Shown here: positions 1-9,425 of the stretch, one piece after another
Numbering within the stretch: position 1 is the stretch's first letter
How the letters are laid out: each line of letters starts with the position of its first letter
NCBI GenBank assembly: GCA_018613055.1
Contig: JAGGQZ010000009.1
Coordinates: 62,001 to 126,000, forward strand
Direction of reading: 5' to 3'
DNA from: Chryseobacterium sp. ISL-80
GTDB taxonomy: Bacteria > Bacillota > Bacilli > Bacillales > Cytobacillaceae
DNA length: 64,000 nt
The notes under the pieces: generated by a model
Databases searched by the model: none
The model's input: the letters and a program-made list of their open reading frames with translations, nothing else
Told to the model about the DNA's origin: nothing
Position numbers and translations under genes: made by a program

Positions 1-636
1 GGTGCATACAGAGAAGGACAAAATTCCCAAAGTATAAAGGATATAAAGGGTTTATACTTATGGGTGAAATTAAATGAATCCAATAAGTTTAACTACTTAT
101 ATGATAAAGTGTTAGAAGAAGAAGGTTATTCTAATAAAGAGGTATTGCTCCTTCAAGATGAAAATAACGACTTAAGATCAAGTGTTGCTTTAGGAATTTT
201 ACAATATATATTGAGTAAGCAACCAAAAGATTTCTTACCGAATAATCAAGAAGAACTTAAATTAAATGCTTGGGACATATCTGCTGGTAAGTTAATTCAT
301 AGCGGAGATAATACTATTGAATTAGAAGTACATGATCATCATATTATTCCTTTAGGTGATGCGACTACAATTGAAGAATCTTCAAAAAAAATTAGATCTA
401 ATAAAAAACATGTATTAAATAGCCCATTAAATCGAACTTATATATCATCTGTGGCTAACTTGAAAATCCGTGATAAATCTCCAGACAAATATCTTGAGTA
501 TGTTAATGAATCTTCTAAATGGGGCCATTGCTTACCGGAGCAAGAAATCTCTTCGAATTATGTTAATTATCTAAATGAAAGGTTCAAAGAACTCAGGAAA
601 GAAATTAAAAAGGAATTAGAAGTACTCCAAGGATAA
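1..636 (+). CDS. DUF262/HNH-type nuclease, C-terminal part (5' end outside window)
   Basis: The frame is open to the left edge, so the start lies outside the window; 211 residues are visible and the GTG at 64 is internal. An HNH-like core begins at 'DHHIIPLGD', followed by 'NRTYIS' and 'KIRDKSPDKYLEYV', which resembles the C-terminal HNH (DUF1524-like) part of DUF262 proteins of the GmrSD restriction family. Such proteins cut modified or foreign DNA; with the N-terminal part unseen, function here is inferred from the HNH segment alone. The C-terminus is a charged helix rich in Lys and Glu. It is followed by a hairpin terminator and sits in an AT-rich accessory stretch. It could be a complete nuclease or a remnant. 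Confidence 0.6.
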   Translation, partial: GAYREGQNSQSIKDIKGLYLWVKLNESNKFNYLYDKVLEEEGYSNKEVLLLQDENNDLRSSVALGILQYILSKQPKDFLPNNQEELKLNAWDISAGKLIHSGDNTIELEVHDHHIIPLGDATTIEESSKKIRSNKKHVLNSPLNRTYISSVANLKIRDKSPDKYLEYVNESSKWGHCLPEQEISSNYVNYLNERFKELRKEIKKELEVLQG

Positions 637-643
637 AAAAGTA

Positions 644-675
644 AACACCAACTAATAATATAGTTGGTGTTTCTT
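644..675 (+). terminator. Intrinsic terminator after the HNH gene
   Basis: Inverted repeat AACACCAACTA / TAGTTGGTGTT with a 6-nt loop, followed by TTCTTT, lies 8 nt after the stop codon. Confidence 0.75.
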
Positions 676-784
676 TGATAATAAGGGAAACAGTAAAATG
701 AAAACATTACCTAATAAAGTAATTTACGTATAGCGCTCAAGTTAGGGTGCAATTAGACATGTGTATATCTAATTAAAATTTTAC

Positions 785-1165
785 TTAATATCCGAATTCC
801 AAATCTTTTGGGTCTGGTTCAATTGTGTATACTACAAACCAATCATGTTCTTCTTTGTCAAGTTGTTCAATTTCAGTTTCGTCATTGTTAGCTTCTGCAT
901 CTCTTACCTTCCTACATATAAAATGAACAGTAAAATCCTCGCGAGCTAATAAAAGGGTTTCTTCTTCATCGTATTGGAGTACTAACGGAGTATTACAAAC
1001 TTCACAATTTCCTATGTTATAATTACCGAACCCATTTTTAACATATAGTAAAAAGCAATCAGGGCAATAATTTTTTACTTCAGACCCAAACTTTTTAAAT
1101 TCATCAGTCTTAATTAAATCTTTTTCTAAAATAACCTTATTACATTTACAACATTGATTTTCCAT
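785..1165 (-). CDS. Small CxxC-rich (zinc-binding-like) protein, unknown function
   Basis: A 126-residue acidic protein. Three Cys pairs are visible: CCKC near the N-terminus, CPDC around residue 34 and CEVC around residue 54, the arrangement of a zinc ribbon or zinc-finger fold. The C-terminal third is acidic and ends 'DPKDLEFGY'. The start is supported by TAAGGGGG seven bases upstream on the minus strand. I do not recognise a named family. It lies between two accessory genes, and the surroundings are AT-rich like the protein's own codons. No membrane segment or signal peptide is visible. Confidence 0.65.
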   Translation of the reverse strand: MENQCCKCNKVILEKDLIKTDEFKKFGSEVKNYCPDCFLLYVKNGFGNYNIGNCEVCNTPLVLQYDEEETLLLAREDFTVHFICRKVRDAEANNDETEIEQLDKEEHDWFVVYTIEPDPKDLEFGY

Positions 1166-1362
1166 TTTTTTACCCCCTTATAAATTATTAAACTAATGAT
1201 ATTAGTTATTACTAATAGGTTCTATATTTAGATATTATATCAAAAAAGGGTTCTTAATTGTGACATTAAAAATAATTAGGACTAATCCAATTATTTCGTA
1301 ATTTCTGCTATAATTTATAATTATAAATCATTTACTAAGGTTTTTTAGTGGGGGAAATTTAC

Positions 1363-3675
1363 TTGGATCAAAGAGATATAAAGGAAGAACAAAAGATCCT
1401 GGATAGTACTATTGGAAAGATTAAGGATCAGACTTATTACGTTTGGGAGCTCCTTGAAAGAAAACGGGAGCAATTCAAAGAACATACCAATTCTACTGGA
1501 GATGAGGTATCATTTAGACGCGGAATCAACGATAATGAAATTTTAAGAAAAGCTATAAAAGAACCATACTTTGGGCGGTTTGATATAATTTCCAATGAAG
1601 AAGGAGAGGAAACATTCTATATTGGGAAGCATGGAGTTAGAGACAAAGATGAAAATGTTATAGTTGTGGATTGGAGAATGCCTATTGCCTCCGTGTATTA
1701 TAATTTTACACCGGGAAAGGCTACACAAACCTATACTGTCGAGAATTCAAGATTAAGGAAAAAGCATATTTTTTCTGTTGAGGTTTTAAGAAAGAAAGAG
1801 TTTACCATAAAAGATCAAATAATCACTAAAATAATTCAACAAGGATCTAAAAATGATAGTCACTTAAATAAAACAATTACTGAAAAAGGTGAAGAGTTAG
1901 TAATTATTGATGGTTTTTTGAGAGAAATAATTGAAAGTAGTGAAACAACTGGATATTTAAAAGAAATTATCTCCACCATCCAAAAGGAACAGGATAAAGC
2001 AATTCGTCAGCCACTAGATCGGAATGTAATAGTGCAAGGGGTAGCTGGATCAGGTAAATCTTCTATTGCTCTACATAGATTATCTTATCTTCTATATAAC
2101 AATAAACACATTAAGCCAGAGGATGTATTAATTTTAGGACCGTCACAACTTTTTATTAGTTCTGTAACGGAATTATTACCAGAGCTAAACTTAGAAGGAA
2201 TTAAACAGGCTACATTTCAAAAATTAATTGTTGATGTTTTAAAGCCACATATTAAAGACAAGATAGATTTATCAATAAATAATTACTTTGAAGATGTATT
2301 GTTCAATAATGAAAAAAGTTCTGAAAGGCAAATAGTAGAATTTAAGGGAACAGAAAAATTATCTGTTATTTTGGATATTTTTGTTAATGAGTTAATTAGT
2401 CAATACGAAAAAAGAATTCAACCCATTATTTTATTTGATGAAAGATTAAATAGAGAGAATCTACTAGATATTTTTAATGGTTATAAATATCTTCCTTTTA
2501 TTAAGAAAGTTGAAAAATTTCAACAACACATAGAAAAACACTTCACTGGGATTTTAGATAGTAAAATTGTAGATATAGAGAAACAATATGAATTTATTAT
2601 TAACACATTCTTAAAAAACGGGGGACTAGACAACACTGCTTTATTGAAAATATCAGAGGATTTAAGATATGTATTAAATTATAAAGTGAAGAACTTACGG
2701 AATGAGTATAAACAAGCCTTAACTGCCTGGAAAACTACGACCCAAGCACCTAGCCTCCTAGGTATCTATAAGAGTATTTTAACATACGAAGTTTTGTATT
2801 CATTTGAAAATGAAGTAGGCACGGAAATCCCAAAACTTTTTAAGGGTTATAATTTAGATAGGATTACTTATTTTGACCTGGCTCCGCTTTTTTATATTTA
2901 CTTATTGTTATATGATAAACCATTTCAATATTCTCATATTGTTGTTGATGAAGGGCAAGACCTTAGTTATATTCACTATTCTTCCTTGGCTAAAATAACA
3001 AAAACTATGACTGTACTAGGGGACACTGATCAGTCTATTTTCATGGGTTTTGGACAGGATAATTGGGAAACAATTAATGAATCTTTATTTGATTCTTATG
3101 ACGATGCTATTTCGGAACTGAATACAAGTTACCGCTCCACAAAAGAAATTGTTAATGTAGCAAATACAGTTTTGAAAAATCAAAAAGGAGGTAGCTTAAG
3201 AGTCATAACTCCATTAAATAGGAGTGGTCCTCCAGTTACTATAGAAAAGGTCAACTCTGGAAAAGATCTGCTGGATCAAATAGTTTTCACAATAAAAGAA
3301 TGGAAAAAAAAATATAAACGAATTGCAATAATCCATAAAACCGAGCAAAAGGCAAAACGCCTAGCTGACTTAATAAAACAGGAATATAAAGAAGATGTTA
3401 TATATATAAATCCTGAGCAAGAAGTTACAAATAAACCTATATCAGTATTAGCATCATATTATAGTAAAGGAATGGAATTTGATGCTGTTATTCTTGCTAA
3501 TGTAAACGAAGAAAGTTTTCCAAAAAACGAACTTCATGCGAGGCTGCTTTATGTAATGTTAACACGGGCCCAACAAGAGGTTAAGTTATTTTATCAGGAC
3601 ACTAATTCCTTGTTATTAAAGGGTTTGGTTGAAACACCAGTTGTTTCAAATTCAATTTATGATGATATTTTATAG
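1363..3675 (+). CDS. HelD-like UvrD/Rep superfamily helicase (divergent paralogue)
   Basis: About 770 residues, the usual HelD length. N-terminal coiled-coil-like region (residues 1-60), then 'EPYFGRFD' and 'DWRMPIASVYYNF', both typical of HelD. Walker A is GVAGSGKSS near residue 225 and Walker B 'VVDEGQDLSY' near 526; 'LGDTDQSIF' and 'NTSYRST' are superfamily-1 helicase motifs. Known HelD proteins use ATP to strip and recycle RNA polymerase. The TTG at 1363 is preferred because GGGGGAA lies eight bases before it; a GTG at 1348 is possible. A second HelD at 55298 is closer to the canonical B. subtilis protein as I remember it, so this copy is probably specialised. It lies in an AT-rich segment. 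Confidence 0.8.
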   Translation: MDQRDIKEEQKILDSTIGKIKDQTYYVWELLERKREQFKEHTNSTGDEVSFRRGINDNEILRKAIKEPYFGRFDIISNEEGEETFYIGKHGVRDKDENVIVVDWRMPIASVYYNFTPGKATQTYTVENSRLRKKHIFSVEVLRKKEFTIKDQIITKIIQQGSKNDSHLNKTITEKGEELVIIDGFLREIIESSETTGYLKEIISTIQKEQDKAIRQPLDRNVIVQGVAGSGKSSIALHRLSYLLYNNKHIKPEDVLILGPSQLFISSVTELLPELNLEGIKQATFQKLIVDVLKPHIKDKIDLSINNYFEDVLFNNEKSSERQIVEFKGTEKLSVILDIFVNELISQYEKRIQPIILFDERLNRENLLDIFNGYKYLPFIKKVEKFQQHIEKHFTGILDSKIVDIEKQYEFIINTFLKNGGLDNTALLKISEDLRYVLNYKVKNLRNEYKQALTAWKTTTQAPSLLGIYKSILTYEVLYSFENEVGTEIPKLFKGYNLDRITYFDLAPLFYIYLLLYDKPFQYSHIVVDEGQDLSYIHYSSLAKITKTMTVLGDTDQSIFMGFGQDNWETINESLFDSYDDAISELNTSYRSTKEIVNVANTVLKNQKGGSLRVITPLNRSGPPVTIEKVNSGKDLLDQIVFTIKEWKKKYKRIAIIHKTEQKAKRLADLIKQEYKEDVIYINPEQEVTNKPISVLASYYSKGMEFDAVILANVNEESFPKNELHARLLYVMLTRAQQEVKLFYQDTNSLLLKGLVETPVVSNSIYDDIL

Positions 3676-3705
3676 TTAACTTTTTAAATCTCTAAAATAA
3701 TTTAT

Positions 3706-3742
3706 AAAAGGCAATTTCTTATTCTTAGAAATTGCCTTTTTA
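3706..3742 (+). terminator. Intrinsic terminator after helD-like gene
   Basis: AAAGGCAATTTCT / AGAAATTGCCTTTTT hairpin with a 7-nt loop and T-run, 30 nt after the stop. Confidence 0.85.
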
Positions 3743-3919
3743 TCGTGTGGTTTTGTGAGACCATGTTAAAGATTTCGAAGTCCTATATTGTTAGATTATA
3801 AAACAGTTAACTTTAAGAAAAGTTTTGAAGAGACTCTCCTTTTTCTATGAAGATATCACTTTTAAAATTCCCAATGGTATAATTTAACTAAAGTATATTC
3901 TGAATAGGGGGAAAAAGAC

Positions 3920-4762
3920 ATGGCATCTTTTACTGAGGAAAAATTTAATTTGCCGCGAAACTTAAGAGGCAGAAATATTCATTTAAATGTTATTCCAACT
4001 GTGTCCAACTTAAAGAATTTGATTAATAAATTGATTGTAGTTGATGGGGATGTAAGTAAATTAAAGCAATGGGAAAAAAGGAGTTATGCAGCTTATCAGA
4101 TTAGTAAAATCAAAAGAGAAGTAATGAATGCACCAACAAAGGATAGCAGAACGAATCTTGTGAAACAACATATTTTATACCAGGATCCTAATGAATTAGG
4201 TGCAAGCTGTATTGATATTTATTTGGTTGCGTATGTTGCCGAAACCGTTAAACCAGGAAAACAAGCATTTGTAGATTATGTGGTGAATCACGGAATTACT
4301 GATAAGCCGAACTCGGCTCAGGCTATTTGGCAGGTAGGAAAAGGGGATGGCAACTACCTTGGAGTGTTAAATGAAGATGGTTCTGTACGGGATTGGGACT
4401 TTTTCAGGAAGTGGGTTAATGGTCTTAACATGGGCAAGTCAAAAGTGTATAACAAGTTAGTCCGAGACCGAATACCTGAAATCATTCATCAATCTGGAAA
4501 ATCATTTAATACAATAAAACTACAACAAGAGGAATTTATCAAAGAGTTGAAAAATAAAGCATTTGAGGAACTGAACGAATACACAAATAGTGCTGGCAAT
4601 CAAGAAGCAGGTGAAGAACTGGCGGATTTATTAGAAGTAATGCATTCGTTAGCAGAAGTACATGGATATACTTTTGATCAGATTGAGAAAATACGTCAAC
4701 GGAAGGCAGAGGAAAAAGGCGGGTTTAGGGAAAGGATTTTTTTGATTGATGTTGAGGGGTAG
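3920..4762 (+). CDS. Fusion: unrecognised N-terminal domain + MazG-like NTP pyrophosphohydrolase
   Basis: 280 residues. Residues about 175-280 begin 'YNKLVRDRIPEII' and carry EELNE, a 12-residue gap and ELAD, matching the EExxE...ExxD magnesium-binding pattern of all-alpha NTP pyrophosphohydrolases (MazG/phosphoribosyl-ATP pyrophosphohydrolase-like). Free-standing members of this group are about 100 residues and start near that point, so the preceding 170 residues are an added domain that I do not recognise. Start has GGGGGAAAAAGAC before it. The next gene starts 23 nt downstream and is probably co-transcribed. A -10-like TATAAT lies at about 3878. The function of the fusion is unknown; a nucleotide-clearing or defence role is only a guess. 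Confidence 0.7.
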   Translation: MASFTEEKFNLPRNLRGRNIHLNVIPTVSNLKNLINKLIVVDGDVSKLKQWEKRSYAAYQISKIKREVMNAPTKDSRTNLVKQHILYQDPNELGASCIDIYLVAYVAETVKPGKQAFVDYVVNHGITDKPNSAQAIWQVGKGDGNYLGVLNEDGSVRDWDFFRKWVNGLNMGKSKVYNKLVRDRIPEIIHQSGKSFNTIKLQQEEFIKELKNKAFEELNEYTNSAGNQEAGEELADLLEVMHSLAEVHGYTFDQIEKIRQRKAEEKGGFRERIFLIDVEG

Positions 4763-4785
4763 ATAAAGATAACTAGGGAGAACAG

Positions 4786-5271
4786 ATGATGGATAAAAAG
4801 ACTTTTAAGATAACCTTTAATAGATTGCTAGAAGCTTCTGTAGATGGAATATCAAATGAAGAAAAGATTAAGTATATGAAGAAATGGATTAGAGATCATG
4901 AGAAAATGGAAGAAAACACTATATCTGAATCCAATACGTTGCCTAACTCTATAATCGTTGAAAGTTCTGAGAAGATAGGTGAACTGGTAAGAACAAAATT
5001 AGCACGAATAATCAGGAATAACCTACTTAGTCCAGAAAAGGTGCGAGCTTTGCAAGATGCAAGACAATGTAAGAATTTATTTGATATAAATTATCCGATG
5101 TTTAAAAAGGTTACATATGACCGTCCCTTAATAGAACAAAGAACTGTGAATGGATATTTCCGTTTTTGGGCAAAGCCGGTTACTATACATAATGAGAAGT
5201 ATCTTGTGTGTAATGATTGGTATGAGAGGAATAGAACAAAGTTCATAAATTGGGTGGAGGGTTTGAATTAA
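4786..5271 (+). CDS. Conserved-looking hypothetical protein, operon partner of the MazG fusion
   Basis: 161 residues, starting at an ATGATG behind AGGGAG. The N-terminal 70 residues are helical and charged. The C-terminal 90 residues, with 'LLSPEKVRALQDA', 'FRFWAKPVTI' and a final 'NDWYERNRTKFINWV', look like a compact folded domain that I have seen attached to diverse restriction or phage-type proteins but cannot name. There are no membrane segments. It follows the MazG-fusion gene by 23 nt and likely forms a two-gene unit with it. Confidence 0.6.
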   Translation: MMDKKTFKITFNRLLEASVDGISNEEKIKYMKKWIRDHEKMEENTISESNTLPNSIIVESSEKIGELVRTKLARIIRNNLLSPEKVRALQDARQCKNLFDINYPMFKKVTYDRPLIEQRTVNGYFRFWAKPVTIHNEKYLVCNDWYERNRTKFINWVEGLN

Positions 5272-5375
5272 TATATTCAGTGTTATTTCCTAACGATATT
5301 AAGCTGTTTAGTAGGAAAGCGGAACAGTTCTAAATGGCTGTTGTTATCAAAAGAAGTTCTTGGGGAGAAGTGAGG

Positions 5376-5891
5376 ATGGTTTTTTTTAGAAGTATTTTTA
5401 AAGGTGTAGGCTACATATTTATATTTGGCTGGTTAATGGGATTCTTATTCAATTTCGTTTCAGCCATATCAGGATTCATCATTCAACCTGGGATGCCTGA
5501 AAATGCAAATAACTTAATATGGTCACTGGTGAGTATTCTGATTGTGCTGGTTTCATTTTTGATCAACCGAAAAATCGTCCTTGATGTAATTGGCTTTTGT
5601 TTGACTTTTGGCTTTATGGGATATCCTATTTTGCATGGCATGCTAGCTATGATTCCGACTTTTCTTTTGCTGTTTAAATTTGAGAATAACGGATGGATTC
5701 ATGAAGTAATTATTGGATCTGTTCTAATCCTCGTCTTTATCTTTGTTGTAAGTCCTTTCTATCAAAAATTTGTCAAGTGGTATTTTAAAAAGAAAGAGAG
5801 ATTACTGGAAAAGAAGGATACATTAGAACCTGTAACTCCTCCATCCAGTGGCAGAAACAAAAAGAAACGTAAAAAGAAAAAACTTAGTTAA
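5376..5891 (+). CDS. Integral membrane protein with basic C-terminal tail, unknown
   Basis: 171 residues from the ATG at 5376, chosen because GGGGAG lies about ten bases upstream; an ATG at 5334 in the same frame has no ribosome binding site. Four to five hydrophobic segments are visible (around residues 8-35, 50-68, 72-100 and 118-138), followed by a Lys/Arg-rich cytoplasmic tail ending KKKRKKKKLS. I do not recognise a family. It is the last gene of the AT-rich left block. Confidence 0.55.
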   Translation: MVFFRSIFKGVGYIFIFGWLMGFLFNFVSAISGFIIQPGMPENANNLIWSLVSILIVLVSFLINRKIVLDVIGFCLTFGFMGYPILHGMLAMIPTFLLLFKFENNGWIHEVIIGSVLILVFIFVVSPFYQKFVKWYFKKKERLLEKKDTLEPVTPPSSGRNKKKRKKKKLS

Positions 5892-6023
5892 AAAGAAGAA
5901 GAAATTTGATAACTGAGTATTTTTTATTTCCATGTATTATAATTCGCTAAAGTTATCAAGATTACTAGCAATGGGTTTGAGAACAAGCATAAGATACGTC
6001 TCTTTGTTCGAAGGAGGATAAAA

Positions 6024-6803
6024 ATGACCAATCTAAAAGGCAAAATTGCAATAGTAACTGGCGCAAGCCGTTCAAAAGGAATAGGGGCTGCGATTTGTCG
6101 CTCACTTGCGAATGCTGGGGCAGATGTATTTTTTACACATTGGTCTCCATTTGATGAGGTTAGCGGAAATGGCTCAGACAAAGATTTTCCAAATAATTTA
6201 TGTGAAGAGTTGAAGGATGTAGGAGTTAATGCTGCTCATATGGAGGTTGACTTGAGTAGGAGTGAATCACCTGGTCTTATCATGGACCGGGTTGAAGAAA
6301 CCTTGGGGACACCTAGTATATTAGTGAACAATGCTACTTTTGAATCACCAGCTAATTTTCGTACTTTGAACAGAGAGATTCTGGACAAGCATTACAAAGT
6401 GAATAACAGTGGGACTTTAATGCTATCTATGGAATTTGCGAAAAGGTATGAAAAGGCATTTCCTGAGGGGAAGGATGGCCGAATCATTAATATGGTATCT
6501 AAAGGGCCTGACCCTAACAATCTGGCCTATATAGCGACTAAAGGTATGATCATCGCGATAACCGAGCCTTTATCAGTTGGATTAGCACCCATCGGTATCA
6601 CTGTGAATTCTGTCGATCCTGGTCCCACTGATTCTGGTTGGATCAATGATTAATTAAGAGAACAGCTGCTGCCACTTTTTCCAACTGGAAGAATAGGTGT
6701 ACCGGAAGATGCTGCTCGGTTAGTAACGTTCCTTGCCAGTGACGATTCTGGCTGGATTACTGGACAAACGATAAAATCTGAGGGTGGATTTTTGGGGAAA
6801 TAG
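6024..6803 (+). pseudogene. SDR-family oxidoreductase interrupted by an in-frame TAA
   Basis: The first 209 codons encode a short-chain dehydrogenase: TGASRSKGIG cofactor loop, 'LVNNA', and a YxxxK pair in 'LAYIATKG'. Translation then meets TAA at 6651-6653. Beyond it the same frame continues for 49 codons with the expected end of the family ('PTGRIGVPEDAARLVTFLAS', then 'GWITGQTIKSEGGF') to a TAG at 6801. A single substitution therefore separates this from an intact roughly 259-residue gene. The ribosome binding site GAAGGAGG is intact, so the mutation may be recent. The shortened product lacks the last strand and helices and is unlikely to fold normally. Confidence 0.85.
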
Positions 6804-6830
6804 TTCTAGAATGCTATTATGAAAGATAAT

Positions 6831-6867
6831 AACCTGATTTCTTGCTTATATACGAAGGAATCAGGTT
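6831..6867. terminator. Probable bidirectional terminator
   Basis: AACCTGATT / AATCAGGTT inverted repeat between the convergent SDR remnant and the HXXEE gene; flanking T/A-rich runs are weak. Confidence 0.45.
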
Positions 6868-6908
6868 ACTTTATGTCCTCCTTGAATACATCGTGTTATT
6901 TTTATCCT

Positions 6909-7448
6909 TTATCGAATAAAATACCGCCCCAAAAGGTTCCCAACCAGGAAAACCAGGATCATGATCAAACTAACCGGAAGACTGGTGAAGATCAATTGCC
7001 AGTCCAACAGTCCAGATTCAGCTAAAAAATAATAGGTAACAAGACAGTAAGGTATTAGGAGGAACAGAGACGTTATGATGCCAGGTGTATAGGCCCTGAA
7101 CTTGATGCTTTGAACGATATGCATGGATGCCTGCAAAACAAATAAATTAAGAATGGCTGTAAACAGAAGAAAACCTTCTCCGTTAGATGAAAACTTAGCG
7201 GTCATTACTGCAGTGAAGGAGATAATAAGTAAGATCCATGTAGCTGAAACAGCAAGCTCGGCAGCGGTGGAACCTAGCTTTTTCCTCATTCTTAATGTCG
7301 TCTCGACGAACTTGGTCTTCGGATATTTGTCTGCAGCCATGGAAGACTCAATGGTTATGATTTCTTCTAGGTCATGGAAAATAAAAATGATGGGAAATAA
7401 CCAGATTAATGTTTTCAGGTCTAAAAAATGGTGGAGTGCCTCTAGCAT
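6909..7448 (-). CDS. HXXEE-domain integral membrane protein
   Basis: 179 residues. The name-giving motif is seen as H25-D-L-E28-E29 in the first hydrophobic segment; hydrophobic segments follow at about 65-85, 90-110, 120-140 and 148-172. The family is of unknown function, membrane-bound, and found mainly in Firmicutes. The gene starts 90 nt downstream of the sqhC stop on the same strand and may be read through from it. Confidence 0.75.
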   Translation of the reverse strand: MLEALHHFLDLKTLIWLFPIIFIFHDLEEIITIESSMAADKYPKTKFVETTLRMRKKLGSTAAELAVSATWILLIISFTAVMTAKFSSNGEGFLLFTAILNLFVLQASMHIVQSIKFRAYTPGIITSLFLLIPYCLVTYYFLAESGLLDWQLIFTSLPVSLIMILVFLVGNLLGRYFIR

Positions 7449-7538
7449 CTTTTTTGCTACCTCCTTGTACTGTCATCTATTGTGAATTTTATGGGACAGG
7501 ATTTAATAATATGCCAAAGGCAAATCAAGAGAGGTATG

Positions 7539-9425
7539 TTATTCACCAGTCAGGAGCTGTCCGCCAGCTAATTTTTGATAATGGGCCAGAGCTAACAATG
7601 GAAAGACATATTCATAACAATGGTAATTGATATAAAAAGCGCCTGCCATTCCTCTTCCTTTTGGGTAGGTCGTCGTCCACTCTTTTTCCTTTCGATCCAC
7701 TAAAAAAGCTGCCCCTTTTTCAATCTCAGGCGTAACTTCAGTTGCTGCCGAAATCAGTGTGTCAAGAGCCCATGAGGTATGAGTGCGGGTACTTTCGCCC
7801 AGCGGCACATAACGATTTTTGATATCACTTTTACAGGATTCTCCCCATCCGCCGTCTGGATTCTGTATTGTCCTCAACCATGTTTGTGCCTTTTGAATAG
7901 CTGGATGCTTCGGGGAGACCCCAACTGCAATCATTCCCGTTACAGCCGCCCAAGTGCCATAAATATACACGCCCCAACGCCCAACCCAGGAACCATCTGG
8001 ATTTTGATGCTTCAACAGCCAGCGAATACCATCTTTAATCATATTGTGGTGAAAATCCAGATTGGTATAGTTACCGAAGAACTCTAATGTTCTTCCCGTT
8101 AAATCAACCGTGGACGGATCGATCAATAAATCCTTTCCACCCTCTATCGGTAAGAAGGTCAATAATTTCTTATCTACATTCTTTTCGAATGCCGGCCAAC
8201 CTCCATCATTGTTTTGCATGGAAGTGAGCCAGTTTACTCCGCGATCCCATGCCTGCCTGCAATCCACTTTCTCTGTAGCCAATGTACATATCGACCTTAG
8301 TGCAGCGGTTGTATCGTCAATATCTGGGTGGAAGGTGTTCAAGTCCGCGAATCCCCAGCCTCCTGGTAACAGGTCTGGTGCATGCATGGCCCAATCCCCG
8401 TATTTGAGATGCTGACGGGAGAGGATGTATTCATTTGCCTTTTGAACAGTGTTGGATGAATATGGAATACCGGATTCTTGCAGAGCATAATTAATTAATG
8501 TCGTATTCCAGACGGTCGCCGTCGTGTACTGGCAGTGAAGTTTTCCGTCAATCCGGGTGGCCATTGCTTTTAACCCTTGGACTGCACGAGTAATCACCGG
8601 ATGTGTTTTATGATAGCCCCTGGCCATTAAGGCAAAAATCATCAGGGTAGTACAGCTGAAATAATTCAAGAAGGTGCCGTCGGGTTCGAATCGGTCCAGC
8701 ATATATTTTTCGGCACGATATAATGCCAGCTCGCGAAGGTTTCCATGGGATTTCAAACTCTTTATCCCTTGTTCAACCCATTTAATCAGCGAGCGGGCAT
8801 CTTCTTCTTGATCCTCTGTAAAAAAACGAACTTCTTTGTTTTGAAACAAATCGGAGAGAGTGGGCGATCGTGGGGTTAGCTTACGGAAATTCGTATTGGC
8901 GAGAATCAAAAAAGGGATAATGTTGGCCCTTCCGTATACGGATATGTCAAAAAGATTGATAGGGAAGGAGTCGGGTATAAGCATTACTTCAATATTAATG
9001 GGGAGGTGCGGCCACTCACATTGTCCTGTCAGGGCCAGCATGATTTTTAAAAACAAATGGACTTCCGAGGCACCTCCATTGTCCAAAATAAACTGCCTGG
9101 CTGCCTGGATTTTCGGATCTTTTTTATCCCGGTAACCAGAATAAAGAAGGGCATAATAAGCTTCCACAGTGGATGTCAGATCTCCTTTTTCCTGATCGTG
9201 AAACAACTTCCATGACCCATCTTCCTGCTGTTCTCCGGCAATCCGATCCACCAATTCTTTTATGAATTCTTCATCATCTATCTCCAATGTCCGTAATAAG
9301 ATAATCATACTGCAGTCCGTTGCGATCCCGGTCTCGAATGGATATTGCCAAGCACCGTTTTCTGATTGGTCCTGGATCAACTGATCAACGATTCTGCTCA
9401 TTTCCTTATATACGCGATGCCTCAT
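7539..9425 (-). CDS. sqhC: Squalene-hopene / sporulenol (tetraprenyl-curcumene) cyclase
   Basis: 628 residues, the length of the B. subtilis enzyme. The catalytic DxDDT motif is visible as 'HPDIDDTTAAL' near residue 370, and QW repeats are present (for example QNNDGGW, QNPDGSW, QNPDGGW), the hallmark of class II triterpene cyclases. These enzymes protonate and cyclise C30 or C35 polyprenes; in Bacillus the product is the spore lipid sporulenol. The protein acts as a monotopic membrane enzyme. It is divergently transcribed from the DUF2515 gene across 105 bp. I cannot tell squalene from tetraprenyl-curcumene as substrate by eye; host type favours the latter. Confidence 0.9.
   Translation of the reverse strand: MRHRVYKEMSRIVDQLIQDQSENGAWQYPFETGIATDCSMIILLRTLEIDDEEFIKELVDRIAGEQQEDGSWKLFHDQEKGDLTSTVEAYYALLYSGYRDKKDPKIQAARQFILDNGGASEVHLFLKIMLALTGQCEWPHLPINIEVMLIPDSFPINLFDISVYGRANIIPFLILANTNFRKLTPRSPTLSDLFQNKEVRFFTEDQEEDARSLIKWVEQGIKSLKSHGNLRELALYRAEKYMLDRFEPDGTFLNYFSCTTLMIFALMARGYHKTHPVITRAVQGLKAMATRIDGKLHCQYTTATVWNTTLINYALQESGIPYSSNTVQKANEYILSRQHLKYGDWAMHAPDLLPGGWGFADLNTFHPDIDDTTAALRSICTLATEKVDCRQAWDRGVNWLTSMQNNDGGWPAFEKNVDKKLLTFLPIEGGKDLLIDPSTVDLTGRTLEFFGNYTNLDFHHNMIKDGIRWLLKHQNPDGSWVGRWGVYIYGTWAAVTGMIAVGVSPKHPAIQKAQTWLRTIQNPDGGWGESCKSDIKNRYVPLGESTRTHTSWALDTLISAATEVTPEIEKGAAFLVDRKEKEWTTTYPKGRGMAGAFYINYHCYEYVFPLLALAHYQKLAGGQLLTGE

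Noticed and set aside
827-832. GTATAC at 827, and also at 39607, 43676 and 57605
   Set aside because: Three lie inside coding sequences and none has the TGGTATAC extension or a matching gene, so they were left out of the regulon.
7779-9135. Plus-strand frames of about 90-100 codons within sqhC
   Set aside because: Antisense shadows of a clear cyclase gene with QW and DxDDT motifs.
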